Below, piece by piece: positions 24,716 to 33,133 of a stretch of 64,000 nucleotides of DNA. The stretch's first letter is position 1, and the number at the start of each line of letters is the position of its first letter. Under the pieces are notes generated by a model. The model saw only the letters and a list, made by a program, of their open reading frames with translations, had not been told where the DNA came from and did not search any database. This DNA is from Amycolatopsis lurida. GTDB taxonomy: Bacteria; Actinomycetota; Actinomycetes; Mycobacteriales; Pseudonocardiaceae. Made by a program: the position numbers and the translations under genes. The stretch lies in NCBI RefSeq assembly GCF_900105055.1, contig NZ_FNTA01000003.1, positions 496,001-560,000 on the forward strand, in the 5' to 3' direction.

Positions 24716-26281
24716 GTGAACAAGATGGACGTGATCGTGGTCGGCGCGGGGCCCACCGGCCTGTTCCTCGCGAGCGAGCTGGCCTTGCGAGGAGTGCCGG
24801 TGACCGTGCTGGAGCGGCTCGAGGAACCGGATCCGACGATCAAGTCCGGTTCGATCAACGTCGCCAGCGCCGAGATCCTGGATCGGCGCGGGCTGTTGCC
24901 CGCCGCGGAGGAAGTACAACGCCGTCGCCTGGCCGAAGCCGGCACCTTCACCGGCGGACGTTCGAACCGGACCGTGCGCGAACTGACCGACGCCGCGGGC
25001 AGGGCGTCCCGGCGATTCCCGGTCCTGGGGCATTTCGCCGGGATCATGTTCCGGCACGACCTCGTCGACCAGGACGATCCGGTGCTGGCGGCGCATACCG
25101 CTGTGGCCAACGGCATCCTGGTTCCCCAGCACGATCTCGAACTCCTGCTCGGCGAGCACTGCGCCAAGCTGGGCGTCGAGATCCGCCGCGGTGTCGAGGT
25201 ACGGGGTCTGCGGAGCACCGGGTCCGGTCTCGACGACGATGCCGATGTGGTCGTCGAGACCGACGCGGGTGATTTCGCCGCCGGGTGGGTCGTGGCCGCC
25301 GACGGCGGGCGAAGCGTCATCCGCAAGCGGCTCGGGGTCGATTTCGCGGGCACCGGCCCGGAAATGGTGGGGTATCAGGCCATCGCGGATTTCGAAGACG
25401 CGAGCGAACTGCGCCGCGGCTGGAACTGGACGCCTCGCGGCATCTACACCTACGGACCGGTGCCGGGACGCGTTCTCGTCGCCAGGTTCGCGCCCCGGCC
25501 CGAAGACAAGGACGCGCCGGTCACCCTCGAAGAACTGCAGAGCGCGGTGCGCGACGTCACCGGCATCCCGGTCACGATCACCCGACTGCGGGGACGGGCG
25601 ACCCGATGGTCCGACAACGCGCGCCAGGCGAGCACCTACCGTCGCGGCAGGGTGTTCCTCGCCGGCGACGCCGCGCACGTGCACTCACCGTTCAGCGCAC
25701 AAGGCCTCAACCTCGGCCTCGGCGACGCGGTCAACCTGGGCTGGAAACTCGCCGCGACCATCCAGGGCCACGCGCCGGCGGGACTGCTCGACACCTATCA
25801 CTCCGAACGGCATCCGATCGGCGCGTGGGTCCTGGACTGGACACGGGCTCAGGTCGCGCTGATGCGCGGTGACGAACGGACCGCTCAGCTGCGGAAGGTC
25901 GTCGGCGACGAACTGTTCGCCGTTCCCGGCGCGACCGACCGGATGGTCGCGCTCTCCTCGGGGATCCTTCAGCGGTACGACGTCGCCGACGACACCACCG
26001 CCCCGGTCGGCTCGATCGCCGGGGATGTCGATCTGAAGTCCGGGACCCGGCTCGCCGACCACGCTCACGACGGGCTCTTCGTGCTCGTGGACCGCTCAGC
26101 CGATGGCCGGTACGCCGACGCTGTAGGAGGCCGGGAGGAACGGATCGTCCACGTGTCGGATCCCGATGCTTCGCAGCCGAGCCTCTTCGTGCGCCCGGAC
26201 GGGATCATCGCCTGGGCCGATGCCTCCGCCGACCAGGCACGCAAGCTGCTCGACATCGCGATCCAGCGCTGGGTCGGCTGA
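24716..26281 (+). CDS. FAD-dependent aromatic monooxygenase
   Basis: 521 residues from GTG 24716 (GGAG five bases before). Class A flavoprotein hydroxylase of the PheA/TetX/polyketide-hydroxylase type: FAD-binding VIVVGAGPTGLFLASELA at the N-terminus, the middle DG motif VVAADGGRSVIRKRLG, and GDAAHVHSPFSAQGLNLG for the flavin ribityl contacts, then a thioredoxin-like C-terminal domain. It hydroxylates or inactivates a phenolic or polyketide compound with NAD(P)H and oxygen. Divergent TetR regulation suggests a detoxifying role, such as rifamycin-type or phenol inactivation; this is inference. Confidence 0.9.
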   Translation: MNKMDVIVVGAGPTGLFLASELALRGVPVTVLERLEEPDPTIKSGSINVASAEILDRRGLLPAAEEVQRRRLAEAGTFTGGRSNRTVRELTDAAGRASRRFPVLGHFAGIMFRHDLVDQDDPVLAAHTAVANGILVPQHDLELLLGEHCAKLGVEIRRGVEVRGLRSTGSGLDDDADVVVETDAGDFAAGWVVAADGGRSVIRKRLGVDFAGTGPEMVGYQAIADFEDASELRRGWNWTPRGIYTYGPVPGRVLVARFAPRPEDKDAPVTLEELQSAVRDVTGIPVTITRLRGRATRWSDNARQASTYRRGRVFLAGDAAHVHSPFSAQGLNLGLGDAVNLGWKLAATIQGHAPAGLLDTYHSERHPIGAWVLDWTRAQVALMRGDERTAQLRKVVGDELFAVPGATDRMVALSSGILQRYDVADDTTAPVGSIAGDVDLKSGTRLADHAHDGLFVLVDRSADGRYADAVGGREERIVHVSDPDASQPSLFVRPDGIIAWADASADQARKLLDIAIQRWVG

Positions 26282-26402
26282 CTCGATAGCGCGGCGGAAC
26301 GGCTCAAGGGCTCCCCAGCGGCCGGCTCCGCTGGTGGGCATCGCGACCGTCACACCGCCATGATCACCCTGTCGGGCCACGTGTCCGTAGAATCCGGTGA
26401 CG

Positions 26403-27476
26403 ATGCGACGTTTCCGGTGGTGGTGGGGTGCTCTGGCGCTCACGTTCGTGGTGGTTCTCGTCGGGTTCATTGCCTTTACCGGGTCGGAAAGCCGCCCAGG
26501 GCAGCCGTCCCCGCGCCAAGGCCCACCGGGGACGGGGCCGCTGACGGTCGTCTCCATCGGCGACAGCACCGTTTCCGGCGAGGGCGCGGGCGACTACACG
26601 CCTGCGACCAACGGGCAGGGCGGCAACTGGTGCCACCGTTCCCCCAACGCCTTCGTCGAGCAGATCAAGATCCCCGATGTCACCGCGCGGGTGAACCTCG
26701 CGTGTTCGGGGGCGCCGTCGGAGCAGATCGCCCTCGGCGAAGCCAAGCAGTGGACCGAGCCCTCTCAGGCCCAGCAGCTCGCGAACCTGATCAAGGACCA
26801 TCGGGTCGCGGCGGTGGTGATCGCGATCGGCGCGAACGACGAGCCCAAGTTCTCGGCGCAGGTCAACGAATGCTTCAAGGCCTGGTTCTCCCCGCAGAAC
26901 CCGCCGTGCAGCGCGGCTCTTCGCACCACGTGGAAGTCCCAAGTGGACGCCATGGTGCCGAAGGTGACCAACGCCGTCGCCGACGTGAAGAAGGTGCTGG
27001 CGCAGGCCGGTTACGTCCCGGCGGACTACCAGCTCGTGCTGATGTCGTACGCCTCGCCTGTCGGCCCCCAGATCCCGGAGGCCCTGCGCAGCCTCAACGG
27101 CTGCCCGTTCCGCACCGAGGACCTGGAGTGGATGCGCCGCGACGGCGTCTCCGTCCTGTCGGACGGGCTCAAGCAGGCGTCGAGGGCGACCAGCGCGCGG
27201 TTCCTGGACCTTTCGCGGGCGGGCGCCGGGCACGAGGCGTGCAGCAGCGACCCGGCGAACGAGTGGTTCAGCAGGCTGACGCTGCAGCTGCGTGACCTCG
27301 GCCAGGCGGACCGCGCGAGCCACGCGTTGCAGGAGTCGTTCCACCCCAACGCGAACGGCCACGCGCAGATCGCGAACTGCCTCAACGAGTTCCTCGCCGC
27401 CCGCGGCGGCAACGCGTCGTGCCTCTCCGGCCCCGACGGCAAACTGCACGCCGCGCCCGAGGTGATCGCACGCTAG
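26403..27476 (+). CDS. Secreted or membrane-anchored SGNH hydrolase (GDSL esterase)
   Basis: 357 residues. One N-terminal hydrophobic segment (WWWGALALTFVVVLVGFIAF) acts as signal or anchor. Catalytic blocks: SIGDSTVSGEG (Ser), IGANDEPKFS (Asn) and SFHPNANGHAQIA (Asp replaced by Asn-context, catalytic His in FHPN). Six or more Cys (for example NWCHRS, ACSG, NECFKAW) suggest disulfides outside the cell. Probable lipase/esterase. GTG 26397 is an alternative start; TAGAAT lies nine bases before ATG 26403. It converges on the toxin gene with a 4-base overlap. Confidence 0.88.
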   Translation: MRRFRWWWGALALTFVVVLVGFIAFTGSESRPGQPSPRQGPPGTGPLTVVSIGDSTVSGEGAGDYTPATNGQGGNWCHRSPNAFVEQIKIPDVTARVNLACSGAPSEQIALGEAKQWTEPSQAQQLANLIKDHRVAAVVIAIGANDEPKFSAQVNECFKAWFSPQNPPCSAALRTTWKSQVDAMVPKVTNAVADVKKVLAQAGYVPADYQLVLMSYASPVGPQIPEALRSLNGCPFRTEDLEWMRRDGVSVLSDGLKQASRATSARFLDLSRAGAGHEACSSDPANEWFSRLTLQLRDLGQADRASHALQESFHPNANGHAQIANCLNEFLAARGGNASCLSGPDGKLHAAPEVIAR

Positions 27477-27772
27477 AGGTCGAGTGCGGCGCGCAACGCG
27501 ATGTCGATGCGCTCCTGGACCTCTTGGTCGATCTCCGCGATCTTCTCGTCGAACCACGGCCGGTACAGGCGCGTGAGGTTCAACGTGGAAACCCAGTACC
27601 GCGCGTCGACGGCGACGCCGAGGATGTCCTGCGGATCACGGTCCAGCAGTTCGGTGCCGAGCAGCCACGGCCGCTCGGATTCGTTCACCCCGTCCGAGGA
27701 CAGCAGGACGACGGTGCGCTGCCGTGCCGGTTCGGTCGGGGGGTGGTACGTCCAGACTTCACCCCTGTGCAC
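27473..27772 (-). CDS. Type II toxin, MazF/PemK-like
   Basis: 99 residues. It opens RGEVWTYHPPTEPARQRTVVLLSS, a beta-barrel start like MazF/PemK/CcdB endoribonucleases (shown in the gene as RGEVWTYHPP followed by RQRTVVLLSSDG). The C-terminal helix EIDQEVQERIDIALRAAL is also typical. Predicted sequence-specific mRNA interferase held inactive by the upstream-encoded antitoxin, whose gene overlaps it by 14 bases. Divergence from classical MazF means activity should be regarded as likely but unproven. Confidence 0.72.
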   Translation of the reverse strand: MHRGEVWTYHPPTEPARQRTVVLLSSDGVNESERPWLLGTELLDRDPQDILGVAVDARYWVSTLNLTRLYRPWFDEKIAEIDQEVQERIDIALRAALDL

Positions 27773-27986
27773 GCAGATCCTTCTCCGCGGCGGTCAGCTC
27801 GGCCTCGTCCGATACGGCGGACGGTTCGACCGGGGCGCGCTGCGGGGTGTATCCGGTGCGGACGGCCTCCCTGCGGGCCGCTTTGGACAACCACGACGAG
27901 ACCGAGATCCCGTGTGCCTTCGCGGCCCGCTCGGCGAACTCGAGCGCACCACTGTCGAGTGAAAGAGTGACCTTACGTGTTGCCAT
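27759..27986 (-). CDS. Antitoxin, ribbon-helix-helix type
   Basis: 75 residues. The N-terminal TRKVTLSLDSGALEFAERAA and the following helix SVSSWLSKAARREAV form a CopG/ribbon-helix-helix DNA-binding fold; the charged C-terminal tail would wrap the toxin. ATG 27986 lies seven bases after TACGAT with AAAAGGT between, compatible with a leaderless transcript and no room for a normal Shine-Dalgarno spacing. It should repress its own operon. Antitoxin first and toxin second, overlapping, is the standard order. Confidence 0.78.
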   Translation of the reverse strand: MATRKVTLSLDSGALEFAERAAKAHGISVSSWLSKAARREAVRTGYTPQRAPVEPSAVSDEAELTAAEKDLRAQG

Positions 27987-28031
27987 ACCTTTTATCGTAC
28001 CAGCGCCGCGCAAGCCCACCCTTTTCTCATC

Positions 28032-28484
28032 TCACAGGGTGGGCGAGCGGCCCTCGAACGGCGTCGACAGCACCACCGTGGTCCGGGTCGAGACCTTGGC
28101 GGACTCCCGGATACGGCGAAGCAGATCCTCCAGTCCGAGCGGCGAAGCCACCCGGACCAGGAGGATGTACGACTCGTCCCCGGCGACCGAGTAGCAGGAC
28201 TCGATCTCCTTGATGTGCTCCAGACGCTGCGGGTAGTCGTCCGGGGCGGCCGGATCGTTCGGCGTCAGCGAGATCAGCGCCGTGAGCGGCAGGCCGATCT
28301 GCTCGCCGTCGAGCCGCGCGGTGTACCCGAGGATGACCCCGCGCTGCTCCAGGCGGCGCACCCGCTGGTGCACCGCCGACACCGAAAGCCCGACCCGCTC
28401 CGCCAGATCGGTGAAACTGCGCCGTCCGTCCGCGGCCAGCTCCTGCACGATGGCCTGATCCAGCGGCTCCAGGGAACCGGTCAT
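28032..28484 (-). CDS. Lrp/AsnC family transcriptional regulator
   Basis: 150 residues: helix-turn-helix (RSFTDLAERVGLSVSAVHQR, residues about 22-41) plus the RAM ligand domain (VAGDESYILLVRVASPLGLEDLL), which senses amino acids and drives oligomerisation. Its start overlaps the stop of the M24 peptidase gene (ATGA at 28481-28484), so the regulator is made with a proline-peptide hydrolase and could respond to the amino acids it releases. Confidence 0.92.
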   Translation of the reverse strand: MTGSLEPLDQAIVQELAADGRRSFTDLAERVGLSVSAVHQRVRRLEQRGVILGYTARLDGEQIGLPLTALISLTPNDPAAPDDYPQRLEHIKEIESCYSVAGDESYILLVRVASPLGLEDLLRRIRESAKVSTRTTVVLSTPFEGRSPTL

Positions 28485-29623
28485 GCGTCGAGCACGATCA
28501 GGTCGTGCGGGCGCCGGTTGACCGACTCGACGCCGTTCTCGGTGACCACGACGATGTCCTCGATGCGGGCACCCCAGCGGCCGGGCTGGTAGATGCCGGG
28601 TTCGACGCTGAAGGCCATGCCCGGTTCGAGCGGCAGCGCGTTGCCCTTGATGATGTAGGGCTCTTCGTGCACGTCGAGGCCGATGCCGTGACCAGTGCGG
28701 TGGATGAAGTACTCGCCGTACCCCGCCTCGGCGATGATGTCGCGCGCGGCGGCGTCGATCGACTCGGCGGTGACGCCAGGACGGACGGCGTCGACGGCGG
28801 CCTTTTGCGCCCGCTGCAGGACGGCGTAGGTCTCGGCGACGTCGGCGTCGCGCGGCTCACCCACCGCGTACGTGCGAGTGGAGTCGGAGTTGTAGCCCTC
28901 GGCGATCGGGCCGCCGATGTCGACCACGACGACGTCGCCGCGCTCGATGACCCGCTCGGAGACGTCGTGGTGCGGGCTGGCGCCGTTGGGGCCCGAGCCG
29001 ACGATCACGAAGTCGGCGTGGGTGTGGCCCTCTTCGACGATCGCGGCGGTGATGTCCGCGCCGACCTCGGCCTCGGTGCGGCCGGGACGCAGCCATTCGT
29101 GCACGCGGGCGTGTACGCGGTCGATGGCGGCACCCGCGTCGCGCAGCGCCTGGATCTCGGCGGCGTCCTTGCGCATCCGCAGTTCGCGCACGATCGGTCC
29201 GGCCAGTGTCTGCTCCGCGTCGCCGAGCGCGCCCCGGAAGGAGAGCACGTGCAGCGCCGGGGTGAAGTCGCTGACCGCCACGCGGCCTGGCTTGCCCAGC
29301 CTGTCGGCGACCAGTTCGTACGCGTTGTCCCCGTCGACCCAGGTGACGATCTCGATACCGAGTTCGTCGGCGGGGACGTCGGCGTAGCCGGGGGCCTCCA
29401 GTTTCGGCAGCACCAGCGCTGGGACGCCGTCGGCCGGGATCACCAGCGTGGTCAGCCGTTCGAAGGAGCCCCCGGCCTGGCCGATGAGGTAGCGCAGGTC
29501 CGAGCCGGGTGCGATCAGCAGGGCGTCGGTGTCGGCGGCGGCCGCGGCGGCGCGGGCCCGGTCGAGGCGGGCGCGGAGGCTGGCGGCGTCGGGGGCTGGG
29601 TTGTGAAGGGAACGGCGCGACAT
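28481..29623 (-). CDS. M24 family Xaa-Pro aminopeptidase/dipeptidase
   Basis: 380 residues: creatinase-like N-terminal domain (about 1-145) and pita-bread metallopeptidase domain. Metal ligands are apparent in VVVVDIGGPIAEGYNSDSTR (two Asp), RTGHGIGLDVHEEPY (His), FSVEPGIYQPGRWGARIED (two Glu). Removes N-terminal residues before proline or splits Xaa-Pro dipeptides. Probable counterpart of M. tuberculosis Rv2089c (PepE), marking the left end of conserved gene order with the proteasome region. TAGGCT lies seven bases upstream of the ATG, inside the stop of the MFS gene, so it may have its own leaderless promoter. Confidence 0.93.
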   Translation of the reverse strand: MSRRSLHNPAPDAASLRARLDRARAAAAAADTDALLIAPGSDLRYLIGQAGGSFERLTTLVIPADGVPALVLPKLEAPGYADVPADELGIEIVTWVDGDNAYELVADRLGKPGRVAVSDFTPALHVLSFRGALGDAEQTLAGPIVRELRMRKDAAEIQALRDAGAAIDRVHARVHEWLRPGRTEAEVGADITAAIVEEGHTHADFVIVGSGPNGASPHHDVSERVIERGDVVVVDIGGPIAEGYNSDSTRTYAVGEPRDADVAETYAVLQRAQKAAVDAVRPGVTAESIDAAARDIIAEAGYGEYFIHRTGHGIGLDVHEEPYIIKGNALPLEPGMAFSVEPGIYQPGRWGARIEDIVVVTENGVESVNRRPHDLIVLDA

Positions 29624-29633
29624 GATGGCGAGC

Positions 29634-30884
29634 CTAGTCGGTCCGCGCCCCTTGGCTCACCGGCCGGTCACCCCCGATCGGGGAGGGATCGTCGAGCCCG
29701 CGCCAGACCCGGAAGATCGCCGGGAAGGTGCCGGCGATCAGGTACAGACCGCCGAAGACGGCGAGCGCGCCGACGAGGCCGATCCCGTCCAGCAGCAACC
29801 CGGCCGCCATCGAACCGAGCGGCATCGCGGCGAGTACCCCGCCGACGAGAAGGCTGAGCACCCGGCCGCGGACGGCTTCCGGGACCCGTTCGTAGATCGC
29901 CGGGAGCACGATCGGATTCAGCGCGCCCGCCCCGATCCCGGCGACCACGAGCCCGGCGAGCAGGACCGGCGGCGCGGGTTCCAGCGCGAGCAAGGCGAAA
30001 CGCGGCGCGCCTTCGATCGCGACGGCGACGAGGATCGCCGTCCGCCGGGAGAACCGGTGGCCGATCCAGCCGTAGATCGCCGAACCGAGCAGAGCGCCCG
30101 CGGCGACCGCGGTGATCATCGCGCCGATGAGCGCGGTGCTGTGCAGGACCTGATCGCCGTACGCCGGATACAGGACGCCGAGCAGCCCGAAGTCGAGACT
30201 GTTGGTGAGCATCAGCATGCCGACGACCGCGCGCAGTACCGCGTCGCGTTTGACGTACCCGAGCCCTTCGCGCAGTTGCTTGAGGTATCCGCCCGTCGGC
30301 GGACGCGGCGGCCCGGCCGCGGCCGGGATCAGCGCGAACACCAGTGCCGAGGACAGCAGGAGCGCGCCCGCGTCGACGAACAGCACCGGCACCGGACCGA
30401 TCAGCGCGATCAGCGCGCCGGCGGCGGGGCCACCCGCCATCCGGCCGGTCCTCATCGCCGCTTCGACGGCACTCGCCGCCCGGCTCACGCCGATACCGCC
30501 AAGTTCGGCGACGCCGGGGAGCAGCACCTGCTTCGCCGTGTCGGCGGGACCGCGGGACACGCCCATCACGAACGACAGCGCGATCAGGCCGGGCAGGCTG
30601 AGCCCTGTCGTGCCCATCGCGAGCGGGATCAGGAGCACCGTGACGGTGGTCAGGAGGTCCGCGCCGACGCTGGCCCGGCGCGTGCCGTCGCGGTCCACGA
30701 TCGGCCCGCCCAGCAACGCGGCGACCATCAGGCCCAGCACTTCGGCCGCGGTGACCAGGCCGGTCTTGGTGCCGCTGCCCGTGCTCTGCAGCACGAACCA
30801 GGGAATCGCGAGCAACGTCATCATCACCCCGGCCGAGGAGATCCCCGAAGCCACGACCAAGGCCCCCAGCGGCGTCCGGCTCAT
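29634..30884 (-). CDS. MFS transporter
   Basis: 416 residues with 12 predicted membrane segments and a cytoplasmic middle loop (AAAGPPRPPTGGYLKQLREG). Features such as GGPIVDRDGTRRASVGADLL (motif A-like DRDGTRR) place it with the drug/macrolide exporter MFS_3 group. Its ATG overlaps the stop of the ArsR-type regulator (ATGA at 30881-30884), so it is directly under that regulator. A drug or metabolite exporter is most likely; substrate unknown. Confidence 0.88.
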   Translation of the reverse strand: MSRTPLGALVVASGISSAGVMMTLLAIPWFVLQSTGSGTKTGLVTAAEVLGLMVAALLGGPIVDRDGTRRASVGADLLTTVTVLLIPLAMGTTGLSLPGLIALSFVMGVSRGPADTAKQVLLPGVAELGGIGVSRAASAVEAAMRTGRMAGGPAAGALIALIGPVPVLFVDAGALLLSSALVFALIPAAAGPPRPPTGGYLKQLREGLGYVKRDAVLRAVVGMLMLTNSLDFGLLGVLYPAYGDQVLHSTALIGAMITAVAAGALLGSAIYGWIGHRFSRRTAILVAVAIEGAPRFALLALEPAPPVLLAGLVVAGIGAGALNPIVLPAIYERVPEAVRGRVLSLLVGGVLAAMPLGSMAAGLLLDGIGLVGALAVFGGLYLIAGTFPAIFRVWRGLDDPSPIGGDRPVSQGARTD

Positions 30885-31459
30885 AGCGTCTCCGGCCGGG
30901 ATTTCCTCGGGAAGGCCGCCCAGTGCACGCGGACCTGGGTGTCGCCGTCCTTCTCCGGACGCCGGTAGCGCCCGATCACGTCGAGGATTTCGTCGCTCAA
31001 CGCGGCGGCCTCGTCCGGGGTCAGCGAGAGCGGCGAATCGTGGAAGCTCACCTTGTCGATCCACTCGTCGGCCCAGTCCCGCACTTCGGCGACGAACTGT
31101 GCTTCGGCGGCGTAGCGCCGCTCGATCATCGTGTGCGCGTAGGCGTTGAACGGACCGGCGAGATCGGGATCGTCGATGAAGTCCCTGGCCTGCATTTGAT
31201 CCCCCTCGTGCACGGCCTTCCACCACCTGTCGCGTCGGCTGCCGCGTTCGGTGTCCTCGGCGATCAGCCCGGATTCGGCCAGCTGGCGAAGATGCCAGCT
31301 CGTGGTCCCGGAACTCTCCCCCACCCGTTTCGCCAGTCCGGACGCCGTCGCCGGACCGTCCTCTCGCAGCAACTCCAGGATCTTGACGCGCAGTGGATGC
31401 GACAGCGCCCGCAAAATGCGGCCGTCGACCCGCGCGAGATATCTCTCGCTCTTCCCCAT
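30881..31459 (-). CDS. ArsR-type winged-helix regulator
   Basis: 192 residues. Winged helix: RILRALSHPLRVKILELL and ASGLAKRVGESSGTTSWHLRQ, followed by a C-terminal region with DRWWKAVHEG, seen in the DUF2087/ArsR_2 group that regulate drug exporters. ATG 31459 is chosen because TAGGGT lies seven bases upstream; ATG 31465 also exists. A 36-base near-perfect palindrome directly upstream is its probable operator and would control both this regulator and the coupled MFS exporter, and possibly the divergent flavin reductase. Confidence 0.87.
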   Translation of the reverse strand: MGKSERYLARVDGRILRALSHPLRVKILELLREDGPATASGLAKRVGESSGTTSWHLRQLAESGLIAEDTERGSRRDRWWKAVHEGDQMQARDFIDDPDLAGPFNAYAHTMIERRYAAEAQFVAEVRDWADEWIDKVSFHDSPLSLTPDEAAALSDEILDVIGRYRRPEKDGDTQVRVHWAAFPRKSRPETL

Positions 31460-31474
31460 GCACATCACCCTAAG

Positions 31475-31510
31475 ACCGCAGAGAGTTCTTTGCAAAGAGT
31501 TCTCTGCGGT
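31475..31510. promoter_or_regulatory. 36-bp near-perfect palindrome, regulator operator
   Basis: Arms ACCGCAGAGA and TCTCTGCGGT flank an inner symmetric TCTTTGCAAAGA; only the two GT dinucleotides at 31485-31486 and 31499-31500 break symmetry. Contains two direct AGAGTTCT boxes. Located between the divergent regulator and flavin reductase genes. Confidence 0.75.
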
Positions 31511-31539
31511 TAGGCCCTGATATTCGGCGATTCTGGAGT

Positions 31540-31570
31540 TTGACTTCAAGTTAAGTACAGGTTTTACGGT
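31540..31570 (+). promoter_or_regulatory. Promoter of the flavin reductase gene
   Basis: TTGACT (31540-31545) and TACGGT (31565-31570) are spaced 19 bases; the ATG at 31578 is seven bases after the -10 box and no Shine-Dalgarno sequence is present, so the transcript is probably leaderless. Confidence 0.6.
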
Positions 31571-31577
31571 CTTGGGC

Positions 31578-32114
31578 ATGACAACGAACTCGCCTTACCA
31601 CCTCGCCGTCGTGATCAGCAGCGTCCGCGAAGGCCGTTTCGCTCCCGTCGTCGCGAACTGGTTCCTCGACCGCGCCAAACAGCGCGACGACGTCACCCTG
31701 TCCGTCATCGACCTGGCCGAAGCCCCCGGCGATCTCTCCCCCGGCGTCGCCGCCGCGGACGCCGTCGTCGTGATCGTCCCCGAGTACAACCACAGCTACC
31801 CCGGCCCGCTCAAGACCGCGCTCGACGCCACCGGCCCCGAATGGCACGGGAAACCGGTCGCCTTCGTGTCCTATGGCGGGATCTCGGGCGGTCTGCGCGC
31901 GGTCGAGCATCTGCGCCCGGTCTTCGCCGAACTTCACGCGGCGACGATCCGCGAGACCGTGAGCTTCCCCTACGCCTGGAACCACTTCGACCCGGACGGC
32001 GAACACGACGACTTCGAAGGCGCCTCCGCCGCGGCGACCACGCTGCTGAATCAACTGAACTGGTGGGCCAACGCCCTCCGTGACGCACGCCGGGTGCGGC
32101 CCTACGCGGCCTGA
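31578..32114 (+). CDS. NADPH-dependent FMN reductase (flavodoxin-like)
   Basis: 178 residues of the FMN_red fold: VVISSVREGRFAPVVANWF binds the FMN phosphate, VVIVPEYNHSYPGPLKTALD is the diagnostic PEYN segment. Reduces quinones, azo dyes or flavin with NAD(P)H; probably protective. It is divergent from the ArsR/MFS operon across the 36-base palindrome, so all three may respond to the same toxic compound. A hairpin terminator starts 2 bases after its stop. Confidence 0.9.
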   Translation: MTTNSPYHLAVVISSVREGRFAPVVANWFLDRAKQRDDVTLSVIDLAEAPGDLSPGVAAADAVVVIVPEYNHSYPGPLKTALDATGPEWHGKPVAFVSYGGISGGLRAVEHLRPVFAELHAATIRETVSFPYAWNHFDPDGEHDDFEGASAAATTLLNQLNWWANALRDARRVRPYAA

Positions 32115-32116
32115 CC

Positions 32117-32159
32117 TGTCCGTGGAGGACCCGGCTGGGGGTCGGGTCCTTCACGGACA
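32117..32159 (+). terminator. Hairpin terminator after the flavin reductase (family B)
   Basis: 17-base arms TGTCCGTGGAGGACCCG and CGGGTCCTTCACGGACA (one G-T pair) around a 9-base loop, directly after the stop. The outer GTCCGTG...CACGGAC is shared with the hairpins at 38105 and 51793. Confidence 0.8.
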
Positions 32160-32188
32160 TCCGGGGCGCGACATGGCAGGCTGTCCGC

Positions 32189-33133
32189 GTGACCGGACCA
32201 CTCGCTCTCCTCGATTCCGCGAGCCTCTACTTCCGCTCGTTCTACGCACTGCCCGATTCGATGACCGCCCCCGACGGGACACCGGTCAACGCGGTGCGCG
32301 GGTTCACCGACACCGTCGCGCGGATCCTCGTCGACCGGCGGCCTTCCCGGCTCGTGGCTTGCCTCGACGCGGACTGGCGGCCGAAGTTCCGCACCGATCT
32401 GCTGCCCAGCTACAAGGCGCACCGGGTGGCCGAAGAGGTCCCGGAAGGCAGCGACGTCGAAGAGGTGCCGGAGACACTGACGCCGCAAGTGCCGATCATC
32501 CTGGAACTGCTGGAGGCCTTCGGGATCGCGACGGCCGAGGCGGCCGGGTACGAGGCCGACGACGTCATCGGCGCGCTCGCGATCCGCGAGCAGGAGTCCC
32601 CCGTCGAGGTCATCACCGGCGACCGCGACCTTTTCCAGCTGGTCCGCCATGAACCGACGTCCACGGTGGTCATCTACGTCGGCAAGGGCTGGAACAAGGC
32701 CGAAATCCTCGGCCCGGAGGAGATCGCGGAAAAGTACGGCATCCCGGCCGGGAACGCCGGCCCCGGCTACGCCGACATGGCGGCGCTGCGCGGAGACCCG
32801 TCGGACGGATTGCCCGGCGTCGCCGGGATCGGTGAGAAGACGGCGGCGAAGCTGATCACCCAGTTCGGTTCGCTCCAGGAGCTGATCGAGGCCTCCAACG
32901 CCGGCGACTCGCGGGTGCCGCTCAAGACGCGACTCCGGCTGACCGACGCCGCCGACTACCTGGCGGTCGCCCCGACCGTCGTCCGCGTCGCCGCCGACGC
33001 GCCGGTCGAACAGTCCCGTCCTGACCTCGTCCCGTCCGAGCCCGCCGATCCGGACAAGGTCGCGGAACTCGCGGAGCGCTGGAATCTCGGCCGTTCGGTG
33101 GAGCGCCTGCTGGCCGCGCTCCCGAAGTCATGA
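32189..33133 (+). CDS. 5'-3' exonuclease (FEN/PolA N-terminal type)
   Basis: 314 residues from GTG 32189. PIN-like nuclease with acidic metal-binding residues (LLDSASLYFRSFYA, CLDADWRPKFR, YEADDVIGAL, ITGDRDLFQLV) followed by the helix-3-turn-helix SDGLPGVAGIGEKTAAKLI. Cleaves 5' flaps or RNA primers, a back-up to the PolA domain. Probable counterpart of Rv2090. Translationally coupled with the pirin gene through ATGA at 33130. Confidence 0.92.
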   Translation: MTGPLALLDSASLYFRSFYALPDSMTAPDGTPVNAVRGFTDTVARILVDRRPSRLVACLDADWRPKFRTDLLPSYKAHRVAEEVPEGSDVEEVPETLTPQVPIILELLEAFGIATAEAAGYEADDVIGALAIREQESPVEVITGDRDLFQLVRHEPTSTVVIYVGKGWNKAEILGPEEIAEKYGIPAGNAGPGYADMAALRGDPSDGLPGVAGIGEKTAAKLITQFGSLQELIEASNAGDSRVPLKTRLRLTDAADYLAVAPTVVRVAADAPVEQSRPDLVPSEPADPDKVAELAERWNLGRSVERLLAALPKS

